A DNA stretch of 64,000 bases from Spiroplasma culicicola AES-1. Its GTDB lineage: Bacteria > Bacillota_I > Bacilli_A > Mycoplasmatales > Mycoplasmataceae. The notes below the pieces were generated by a model. The model had not been told where the DNA came from and ran no database searches. It saw only the letters and a program-made list of their open reading frames with translations. The translations under genes were made by a program, and so were the position numbers. The DNA is taken from the NCBI RefSeq assembly GCF_000565175.1, contig NZ_CP006681.1, positions 806,001 through 870,000 on the forward strand. Reading direction: 5' to 3'. Positions 55,858-64,000 of this stretch are shown piece after piece; the stretch's first letter is position 1; every line of letters starts with the position of its first letter.

Positions 55858-57645
55858 CTACTCCTTTGTTGTTTTTTTGGCAGAATCTTGAATAATTTGT
55901 TTCAAGTTATTTAATTGCTCAGGTCTTTTAACCTTTGGTGCTCTTTTATCTAACAATCATGTTTTTGCATAGTGAGTTTCAGATACTTTGAACATTGGAG
56001 GTTCATGAATATAATCTAACTCAAGTGCATAATCATTTCTTGGTGCAAAAGCGTCTCCTTCAATACCGTTAAATAATGAGGGTGGTGTTCCAGCGATTGA
56101 ATATAAGTCTGTTCCCTTTGTTCCCAATTGTGGTAGAGAAGAAAGTAATGCTCATGTATATGGATGTTTTGCATCTTCAAAAATATCTTTTGAAGTTCCA
56201 ATTTCAATAACTTGACCTGCATACATAACAGCAATTCTATCAGAAATTGAAGCAACAACTCCTAAGTCGTGAGTAATAAAAATTACAGAGAAGTTATATT
56301 CTTTTTGTAAATCCTTAATTAATTTTAAGATTTGTGCTTGGATAGTAACATCCAATGCAGTTGTTGGTTCATCACAAATTAAGACTTTTGGTCTACATGC
56401 TAATGCAATTGCAATAACAACTCTTTGTCTCATCCCTCCAGAATATCTTCCTGGAATATCGTTATAACGTTTTTCAGGATTTGGAATTCCCACTTTTCTT
56501 AATAATTCAATTGCTTCTGCTTTTGCTTCTTTTTTGCTCATTCCCAATTGTTTTCTCAATACTTCAGAAATTTGGAACCCTACTGTTAATAGTGGGTTAA
56601 GTGAAGTCATTGGATCTTGGAAAATTGTGGCAATTGTTTTACCACGCAATTGTCTAATTTCTTTGGCTGCTCTAAGTTTATTTACTAAACTTGAATGTTC
56701 AATTTTCTTTCAGTCTAATAAAATATTGTTAAAATGTTCTTCATTAATACTATTATTTTCAATAATTTCATTTACAAGATCTTTTAATTCGCTTTCAAAT
56801 CTTGTTAATGTATATCTTTTCTTGAAATACTGTTTAATCATTAACTTTGTTTCTTCATCAAAAGCAACTTTTGTTTCGATAAAAGTTTCTACATGTTTAA
56901 TGATTTTTTTCACTTTCATTCTTTCAGACATGCTTAAAGGTCTTACCTTTGCAGTGTCTTGATTAATAAGATTAATTTCTTCAAAAACATTTGCAATTGC
57001 TTGATTTCTTACTTCTTTTGAGTCAATAATTGTTCTTACAAATTCTAATTCTTTGATTTCGTTTTCCAATAAAGCAATCTTTTTAAATACTCTATTGTTT
57101 CCAGCAAATTCAATTTTTTCTTTTCAAATAGCTAATTTATTTTTAGCATCTTGTAATTTTTGCTCATTAGTTGCAATATTTTTTGCAATTGTTTCAGTGT
57201 ATAACCCTTCAGTAATTCCTTTATCTTCGCTTTCATCTAAAGTAATTGGATTATATGTTTTATACTCTTTAATTTTGTTTAATAATTTTTTGACTACTTT
57301 ATTATTTCTTTTTGATACAAATTTAACCACATCATCTGAAATAAGTGGTTTTTGTAAGTTTACTAAATCTACTGCGCTTTTAAAATATGCTTTTGGATCT
57401 TCAATTGCTTCTTGAGTTGGTCTATAAACAATTGATCCTTGGCTAATTCAACCATTTGCTTCTAACATTCCTGTAAATGTTTTTGTAACAACTGACTTAC
57501 CACTCCCAGATTCACCAACAATAGCAAGAATTTCACCATCATAAACGTCGAAGCTAACTTTTCTTATAGCTGTAAGGATATTACTTCTAACTTGGAATTT
57601 TACTTCCAAATCACGAACTGATAATACTCTATTTTCCTTGTTCAT
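55858..57645 (-). CDS. oppD: Oligopeptide ABC transporter ATPase OppD with large insertion
   Basis: 595 residues. Walker A GESGSGKSVV near residue 45, Q-loop FQDPMTSLNP near 342, signature YSGGMRQRV, Walker B VLICDEPTTALD, H-loop THDLGV. An insertion of about 240 lysine/glutamate-rich helical residues separates Walker A and Q-loop. The C-terminal HPYTWALLSSLP region is present. The oppF start lies eight bases beyond the stop, sharing an AAGGAG site in the last codons. Confidence 0.93.
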
Positions 57646-57656
57646 AATTTCTTGTC

Positions 57657-58616
57657 CTATCTATGTGTTTTTGGGTCCAATGAATCGGCAAATACTTTTC
57701 CTGCAAGGAAGAATATTAGTGAGATTCCTGCAATAAATGCAACTGGAACTATAATTAAGTGTGGTGCAATTTGTCACCCTGTACCTGCAAATACGTTATT
57801 TAAAATTGATCCCAATGATGCTTTTGTACTATCTGTTGCTGGAATAAATCCAAATCCATAGTAAGTAAGTAATGAGTCAATTGCAATTGCATTTGGTATT
57901 GCAAATGTTGAAGTTTGAATAACAATTGGCAAGATTTTTGGCATAATGTTTTTTCTAATAATTTTAGGACCACTTGTTCCTAAAACTTTTGAAGCAATAT
58001 TGTATTCTGTATTTTTTGTTAAAAGAATTTGAACCCTAATAACTGATGCTAAAGCAATTCAACTTGTTAGAGAGATTCCAATTACAAGGACTGTAATTGA
58101 TTTTTCATTAAATAAAAAGATAACTGTCAATCATAGTACCAATGAAGGAATTAATGATAAGAATCTTGTAAATTCAATGAACATAATATCTAATTTAGAA
58201 TAAAATCCCCAAATTGATCCAATTAGTATTCCTAAGAAGATTTGAATTGATGCAATTAAAACCGTAAAGATTAAAGTTGTTTTTGTTCCAACTCAGATTT
58301 TAATTCATAAATCATCTCCATATTCATCAGTTCCAAATCAATGATTTGCTGATGGTCCTTCAAGGATTGCACCTGGATTAACTCCCGCTGCTGGATTTGC
58401 AATTCCAATAATACATGCCATTGCAACAACAATAACTAATAAAATTGCAGATATTACAAATGTTGGGCTTTTGCTCATTCTTTTAAATACAGATTTTCAA
58501 TAACTATATGGTTTAGAAGTAATTCTTTCTGAAATTTCATGGCTTGAACCAACTACTCTAAATAGAGAAGGATCAATTGCCATAATTTCTTGTTCTGTTA
58601 AATATGAATGTGTCAT
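57657..58616 (-). CDS. oppC: Oligopeptide ABC transporter permease OppC
   Basis: 319 residues, six membrane segments. The family EAA loop is visible as ASKVLGTSGPKIIRKNIMP, and HWFGTDEYGDDLW is the OppC-type N-terminal periplasmic signature. ATG follows AAGGAG, twelve bases after oppB. Pairs with OppB in the membrane. Confidence 0.94.
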
Positions 58617-58628
58617 AACAATCTCCTT

Positions 58629-59849
58629 CTATTTTGTTAGTTTTATTCTTGGGTCAAGTACAGCTAATAGTAAATCTCCAATTAAACTTGAAAATACTCC
58701 TGCTGAAGCTGATACGAAGATATATCCTAAAATCAAGAATGTATCTCTATCTGCTATTCCATAAAGAATAAATTTACTCATCCCTGGAACAACTCAATGT
58801 TGCTCTACCAAGATACTTGATCCAAATAAAGTTACAATGAAAATTTCTGGTACAGTTTTGATCATTCTGATTCCAGCATTTCTAAAGATATGTACATAAA
58901 ACACATATCTACTGCTTAAACCTTTTGACATTGCAAATTTTGTATAATCTGAAGTCATTTCATCAATTACAAATCTACGTGTGTTAACAATGATCATTGG
59001 CATAATCAATAACATTACTCCAATTAATGGGAACATTTTTGTAAATACTGTTGAGTCCTCTCAACGTGCTCCTGCTCCAAAATAATAAATTGACATTTCA
59101 TAAAGCAATTTAATAATTACTAATGCAGGAATTGCAGAAATAATTAAACTTGTACCATTAATTGCTGAATCTTTTCATTTTTCTTTATTTTTAGCGGCCA
59201 GAATTCCTAAAGGAACTCCTAATAAATATGATAATAATACTGCTAATCCTCCCAATTTAAATGATACTGGGATAGCTTCTTTAAAAGCGTCTTGTACAAG
59301 ACTTCCTTGTTGTAAACCTGTAGCTTTTCCAAATATTACTCCAAGATAAAATCACATAGTTGTTGGATCACCAGTTACATTACCTGCTGAATCAATTACT
59401 GGATTTAGAATAATTTCTTTTGGAATAAATGGTGTAATATTTCTTAAATATATAAATATTTGAGAAATTAATGGTCCATAAGCTCCATATATTTTTTTTC
59501 TATTATCAATTAAAGTGTAATACTCATCAGAACCAACTTTAATACCTAACTTACCTAAATCTAAGTCAGAAATATAAACAGTATCTGGAGTTACAAATCT
59601 TAGTAATGCATACATAACAATTACTGCAAGGTAAAGGGTTACAAATGCATACAGAATTCTTTTTATTGAATAGCTCAATAAAGGTGTTTTTTGAAGAAAT
59701 TCAATTCTTGAACTATTAAACTTTGAAAAATTATATGAAATAGTTTCAAAAATAGATTTCTTACTACTTTTAACTTCATCGTCTAGCGATACGCTATCCA
59801 TTAAACTTTCGAGGTCACCTGGAATTGCGTTTTTTGAATTGTTTTCCAT
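58629..59849 (-). CDS. oppB: Oligopeptide ABC transporter permease OppB
   Basis: 406 residues, longer than the usual 300-310: the N-terminus has about 60 cytoplasmic residues and the first loop about 70. The EAA loop is YTKFAMSKGLSSRYVFYVH and the first membrane segment resembles LSYSIKRILYAFVTLY. First gene of the opp operon. A possible promoter region is shared with the divergent gene at 59915. Confidence 0.92.
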
Positions 59850-59914
59850 AACAAGTCCTTTCTACTAATCATATCTCACCAATTTCTACTATAATATTTG
59901 TATAGAGGTGTAAC

Positions 59915-60391
59915 ATGAAACGAAATAATAAAGATTCTTTAAATAAACAATTGAAAGATCTTTCAAAACAGAATCGACTAGCCCATAAGCAAGAAGTTGA
60001 AGACATCGTAAAGGATGTCCAAACCGACTTTTTAAATCGTGAATACGATTATAATAATGCAAAGAGGCTTAACCTAATTGATTATATACTAATTGTTCTA
60101 ATCAGTGCAACACTCGTTGGGTTGAGTTTTATCATCGCAATCTTTGGGTTGAAAGATATCAGTAAAACAGAGTATTTTACAACAGCTAGTGGAGCAATCT
60201 TATTGTTTACAGCACTCATTATGGGATTTATCAGAAATAATAATTCTGCTAAATTCTATAATGATTCACGTAGAAGATATCAACCAACTTTTACTGAAGA
60301 AGAGGCGAGAAATCGCCGTATTTCTAAAATAATTCTATTTACTAGTTTGATATTATTGATTGTAAGTATTATTTTTTGAATAGTATTATAA
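59915..60391 (+). CDS. Membrane protein of unknown function (158 aa)
   Basis: N-terminal 45 residues highly charged (MKRNNKDSLNKQLKDLSKQNR), two membrane segments (about 52-75 and 85-102), a basic stretch (SRRRYQPTFTEEEARNRR) and a third segment near the end. Function unknown. AGAGGTG ribosome site; -10 TATAAT at 59890-59895 on the plus strand. Divergent from oppB. Confidence 0.78.
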
Positions 60392-60464
60392 AAAAACAAA
60401 ACGTTCCAATTTGAATAAGTACTCTTGCTTTGGGCTAGGATACTTATAAAATCAGAACGTTTTT
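60391..60464. terminator. Bidirectional terminator between convergent genes
   Basis: Outer stem of 9 bp (60398-60406 with 60455-60463) with A-rich left and T-rich right side, inner 7-bp stem (60415-60421 with 60441-60447) and an apical GC-richer loop. It can serve both the plus gene at 59915-60391 and the minus gene at 60514-60702. Confidence 0.65.
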
Positions 60465-60513
60465 ATTATTTTTAAAATAAACTTATAACTAAATATCATT
60501 TTAAAATAGTTTC

Positions 60514-60702
60514 TTAACTTTTATAAATACCTATACTCTCATTCATAGTGTACTTTTTATCTGCTTTTTTAGCAAACATCATATTTGTTCAGTTTGTACG
60601 AGCTAAAAAATCATTAAAAAACTTATTTTTTAATGACAATGTAGGCACAGCAAAAAAAGGAGTTGAATTATTAAAGTTAATTGCGCTTAATAATTTTGTC
60701 AT
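60514..60702 (-). CDS. Small unknown protein (62 aa)
   Basis: Reads MTKLLSAINFNNSTPFFAVP at the start. It has a strong GGAGG ribosome site seven bases before the ATG, a promoter at 60730-60758 and a terminator downstream (60391-60464), so all signals of a gene are present. One TGA Trp codon lies in the frame. No signal peptide or membrane segment; the C-terminal half is basic (MMFAKKADKKYT). Not recognised; too short for a family call. Confidence 0.55.
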
Positions 60703-60729
60703 TTTTTTGGTCCTCCATCGCCTATTTCC

Positions 60730-60758
60730 ATAGTAGCAAATAGAGTCAATAATTGCAA
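60730..60758 (-). promoter_or_regulatory. Promoter of the 62-aa gene
   Basis: Minus strand: -35 TTGCAA (60753-60758), 17-base spacer, -10 TACTAT (60730-60735) preceded by TTTGC. Confidence 0.6.
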
Positions 60759-60760
60759 TA

Positions 60761-60832
60761 GACAAAAAACCTTTATTTAAAGGATTAAATTAAACACTTT
60801 AAATAGGCCCCTTATTTAAAAGGTTTTATTGT
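60761..60832 (-). terminator. Cruciform-like inverted repeat, includes terminator of the 254-aa gene
   Basis: A near-perfect outer inverted repeat (GACAA... and its complement) encloses two hairpins: CCTTTA..AAAGG at 60770-60783 followed by T6 on the minus strand (an intrinsic terminator form), and TTTAAATAGG/CCTTATTTAAA at 60798-60820. Lies directly upstream of the promoter for the 62-aa gene. Confidence 0.6.
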
Positions 60833-60891
60833 CCCCAAAAAAGTGTATTTTTTTTAAAAAAATACAAAAAAACTTAATTTTTTTAAAATAT

Positions 60892-61656
60892 CTAGTATTT
60901 ATTGTTATTTTTCCTTATTTTATAGATGCAATTATTTATAAAAATCAAAATTCAGTGATTTAAACTCAATCAAATTACAAATACAATTGTTATTAAAACC
61001 ATATATCCAATTATTGATGAACCCACAAATAAATTATCAAAATCTAAAAATGGATAAGGTCACTTCATTATGTTGATATTATCAGCACCATAGATCTTTC
61101 CTCTCGTAAAAACATAAATCATATATAAAAAAGAATAAATATATGTAATATAAATATCTCAATACTTTCACATATTTAAATATTTATATTGCTCATTTCC
61201 AGATGTAAAAAAATAAATTAATATTAATGATAAAGGACAAATAAAGTGGGTTACAACTGTACATATAATTTGCCAGTTAGTATATAGCTTCAAAAAATTA
61301 AGATCCTCATTCATGTAAACAATAATCCCTATTCAAAATATAATAAAAACTACTAAATTTAAATTCATAATTGTCATACGAAATCTATTAGAAGTTATGC
61401 CCCCCCCTGTTCTCTTATTAAAATTTATTAAATAAAAAAGTAATCACACAATTGTGGCTATATTTACTTGGACTGAGTAGAAACTCATTAAAATATCATA
61501 GTTTATTAAGGCTTCAGGCATATTATTGTTTTTAAAATATCAATGTTCAACAAATACAGCTAGATATAAACCTCATAGTAAAAATCCTAAAAACACACAA
61601 AATAGTAGAAAATGATAGTATCAAATTCATTCTTTATATCAGACTTGTTTTTTCAT
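60892..61656 (-). CDS. Multi-pass membrane protein, Pr6Pr-like, with G8 tract (254 aa)
   Basis: About six to seven membrane segments; Trp/Tyr-rich (about 20 Trp, mostly TGA). The pattern of an N-terminal segment, HFLLF, YSVQVNIATIVWLLFYLIN and WPYPFLD suggests the Pr6Pr/FAR-17a group of six-TM proteins of unknown function, seen as uncertain. Codons 81-83 (about) are GGG GGG GGC in a run of eight G's (61400-61407). The frame is intact in this sequence. A GTG upstream in frame (61668) is an alternative start. Confidence 0.7.
61400..61407 (-). repeat. G8 homopolymer inside the 254-aa membrane gene
   Basis: Eight C on the plus strand, eight G in the coding strand, very rare in AT-rich DNA. A gain or loss of one base would shift the frame and truncate the protein. 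Confidence 0.85.
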
Positions 61657-61701
61657 TCTTTCACTCACTTTTATTAACACTATAAGTTTATTAAAACAAA
61701 A

Positions 61702-61738
61702 ATAAAAAAAATAAGCAATTACTCGCTTATTCAAAAAT
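61702..61738 (-). terminator. Terminator of the ftsA-ftsZ-sepF transcript
   Basis: 7-bp stem AATAAGC/GCTTATT, then TTTTTTTT on the minus strand, overlapping the sepF stop. Confidence 0.75.
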
Positions 61739-62042
61739 AATATACATTTGTATCAATTTTTTTATAATCTCCATTAAGTGCATACATTACTCCCAATAGA
61801 AAATCAATTAGTCTTCTTTTTTCTGATTTATCAATTCTTGAAAGATTGATTGTAACATGTCTAAATTTTAATAAACAATCTGCAATTTTGTTAGTTTCAG
61901 AATTATCAAGTGGTAAAAAATGAGTTACATGATTTGTATCAAAAACAACTTGGTCTGCTGTTGCTACATCACTTTGCTCATCTCGAATTTGATATACTTG
62001 TTCAGACTCGACATTTTTATTTTTTTTATTAAATAATGCCAT
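61719..62042 (-). CDS. sepF: Cell division protein SepF
   Basis: Membrane-tethering or FtsZ-bundling protein, 107 residues, shorter than the 130-150 of Bacillus SepF. The conserved C-terminal domain (RHVTINLSRIDKSEKRRLIDFLLG, given in part here as VTINLSRID and DFLLGVMYALNGDYKKI) is present; the N-terminal region is a short charged linker. It follows ftsZ by three bases, a usual neighbour. The frame ends in TAA after a Trp TGA. Confidence 0.85.
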
Positions 62043-62045
62043 AAA

Positions 62046-63317
62046 TTATCATTTCTTTCTTAAGAAAGTTGGAAAATCACCATCTTCATCGTCAAGAGTT
62101 TCTTCAATTTTTTGAGCAACAGCTGGTTGATTATTTACGTGTGCTCCCTCTTTTCACTGTTCTACTCTATTTGAAACATTTTGCATTTCATTTTCTGATT
62201 GTTTCACATAACTTGGTCTTTTATCTTGGCCTTCCATAAAACTTGTTCTTTTTTCATAAGCAGTTTCTAAAGGAACAGTTAATTCATCATTACTTGCAAA
62301 ATCATAATCTTGAATTGGTTCATTGTGAGTTTGTTCATTGTGACTATTATTTAAAACTGGGGGAACATATTCATCATCAAAACCAGTTGCAATAACTGTG
62401 ACGATTAATTCATCATCTAAGTGCTCGTTTATAGCAATCCCAAAAATAAAGTTTACATCTTCTCCACTTGCTTGTTGAACGATATCAACTGCATCATATG
62501 CATCGTTCATAGTCATTTTAGATCCCCCAGTTACGTTAATAATGGCATCTTTTGCACCACGAATTGAAGTTTCTAAAAGTGATGAAGTAATTGCTTTATT
62601 AGCAGCTTCGATTGCTTTGTCTGGTCCTGAACCAATTCCAATTCCAAATAAAGCATTTCCTTTACCTTTCATAACAGTTCTTACATCAGCAAAGTCTAAG
62701 TTAATTACTGCAGGAACAGCAATTAAATCAGTAATTGTTTGAACACCTTGTTTTAAAATGTTGTCAGCTTCTCTAAATGAATCTTGAACAGGAATTCCAC
62801 CAATTATTTCTAATAGACGATCATTTGAAATAATAATGATTGAATCAACATATTTTCTTAATTCATTTGTTCCTTGAACAGCATAAGAATTTCTCATTCT
62901 TCCTTCAAATCTAAATGGTTTTGTTACAATTGCAATTACAAGTGCTCCAGTTTCCATAGCAATTCTTGCAATTTCAGGTGCAGCACCAGTTCCAGTACCT
63001 CCACCCATTCCAGCAGCAACAAAGATTAAATCAGACCCTTTTAATGCTTTTCTAATTTCGTCTTCAGATTCAATTGCAGCTTGTTTTCCAACTTCAGGAT
63101 TTGCACCAGCTCCTAAACCTTTTGAAAGTTCTTTTCCTAAAATTAATTTAGTTGGTGCAGCTGATGCTGCTAAAACTTGCGCATCAGTATTGGCAACGAT
63201 AAACTCAACACCCTGTACGTTATCGTCAACCATTCTATTTACAGCGTTACACCCACCGCCACCAACTCCAATAACTTTAATATTGGCAAATTGGCTAAAT
63301 TCTAAATTGTCAGACAT
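62046..63317 (-). CDS. ftsZ: Cell division GTPase FtsZ
   Basis: Tubulin homologue forming the Z ring. 423 residues. Motifs: VIGVGGGGCNAVNRMV (N-terminal), GGGTGTGAAPEIA (tubulin signature, residue near 107), and the T7 loop NLDFADVRTVMKGKG. A linker of about 85 residues leads to the conserved tail FPTFLRKKW, which binds SepF/FtsA; this tail is reached only if TGA codons (in the linker after RVEQ and at the end) are read as Trp. ftsA precedes it by 23 bases. Confidence 0.98.
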
Positions 63318-63340
63318 GTTTATTTCTCCTTTTAATAATT

Positions 63341-64000
63341 TTATCTATTTGTTTGCGTATTTATAATACCACTTTGTTGTAAAAATTGATTATTGTTTTG
63401 TAAATTTTGCACACTCATTTGTTGATTCATTGGTTGAGCTGGAATGTTTTGATTAAACATTCTTGGATCCATTTGTTTTTGTTGATAAGGAGCAACTCCA
63501 TTATATTGAGGTTGAACCATTGTTGGTATTGGTCTTTGATGAACAGGTGCTTGTTGTTGTCTTTGCATTTGTTCATTTTGTTGGCGTAACATCATTTGTT
63601 TTTGTTTTTCTATTAATGTTAATTTATCAACTTTTTCTGTACTTGTTGCAAGAATTGGTGCTATTTTATTTGCCATATGCATATATTTAATTGAACCGCA
63701 TAATGCTGTTGTTCAAATTTCACTTGCACCAGTTACATGTGAAAAGTAAACAAATGATTGACTGTAATATTTACTTCTCGCTAAAAGTTTTTCAAACCCA
63801 GAAATGTTTGTAATTTTTCCATTATGAATGATTTTAAATGCAGATTGTAGTGATTTAAACTCATTGTTAATTTCTCAATCAACTTTGTCCATAACAGAAT
63901 AAATCAATTCTTGAACCATTTCTTTAATTTGTTCAAATGTTAATTCAAAATTAATTTTTTTATCTGATAGATATTTGCGATAAATAACATTTTTATCTGT
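63341..64000 (-). CDS. ftsA: FtsA-like cell division protein, C-terminal part
   Basis: The right edge cuts the gene, leaving 219 codons. The actin-like fold end can be read as TNISGFEKLLA and later HMANKIAPIL, with a Gln-rich tail (NEQMQRQQQAPVHQ, then MNQQMSVQNLQNNNQ) that ends TNR. FtsA is the usual neighbour of ftsZ and its tail ends with a membrane helix in most species; here no amphipathic helix is clear. So call is by context with the fold pattern partial. Confidence 0.7.

Overview
The window is about 64 kb of a very AT-rich genome that uses UGA as tryptophan (translation table 4). Nearly every large gene is cut by in-frame TGA codons at conserved Trp positions, so all genes below were rebuilt by reading through TGA to the next TAA or TAG. 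This code, the encoded CCA ends on the tRNAs, prolipoprotein machinery, opp operon, ftsA/ftsZ/sepF, dxr of the MEP isoprenoid pathway and a GH18 chitinase-like lipoprotein point to a mollicute of the Spiroplasma/Entomoplasma/Mesoplasma group, most likely insect-associated. The genus is an inference. Four of the protein genes (thioredoxin-like lipoprotein, rnhC, a small membrane protein, and none other of size) aside, coding is almost wholly on the minus strand.

Layout, read from low to high coordinates (transcription mostly runs the other way): 1-10036 is a Firmicutes-type cluster ybeY-dgkA-cdd / era-recO-glyS-dnaG-rpoD, split by four genes without recognised function (5262-8694). 10061-13400 holds a C39-peptidase ABC exporter with a small membrane partner and a nucleotidyltransferase-fold gene. 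13463-23903 is rimP, polC, rseP, dxr, cdsA, uppS, pepP and rpmG. 24069-27755 has a thioredoxin-like lipoprotein, a five-tRNA operon (Thr-Tyr-Gln-Lys-Leu) and an ABC exporter. 27756-31022 contains an unidentified small RNA gene with clear promoter and terminator, two exported proteins and a small membrane gene flanked by long poly(A) tracts. 31032-36482 is nucleotide and lipid metabolism (deoA, plsC, folA, thyA, acpS) plus a large CvpA-like membrane protein. 36588-44222 has rnhC, an unexplained run of hairpins, dCMP deaminase, a rhomboid-like protein, rluD-family enzyme, lspA and ileS with its T-box.

44237-51343 is an envelope-related operon: hydrolase, ABC-2 exporter with two paralogous permeases, a MurR/RpiR regulator, a coiled-coil protein and a chitinase-like lipoprotein that has lost its catalytic acids. 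51421-59849 is oppBCDFA for oligopeptide uptake. 59915-61656 has three small membrane or unknown genes, one carrying a G8 tract. 61719-64000 is the division cluster ftsA-ftsZ-sepF.

The most notable items are the small RNA gene at 27949-28091, the hairpin array at 37575-37738, the catalytically degenerate GH18, nucleotidyltransferase and rhomboid proteins, the C39 exporter without a visible substrate, and the homopolymer tracts that could act as switches.
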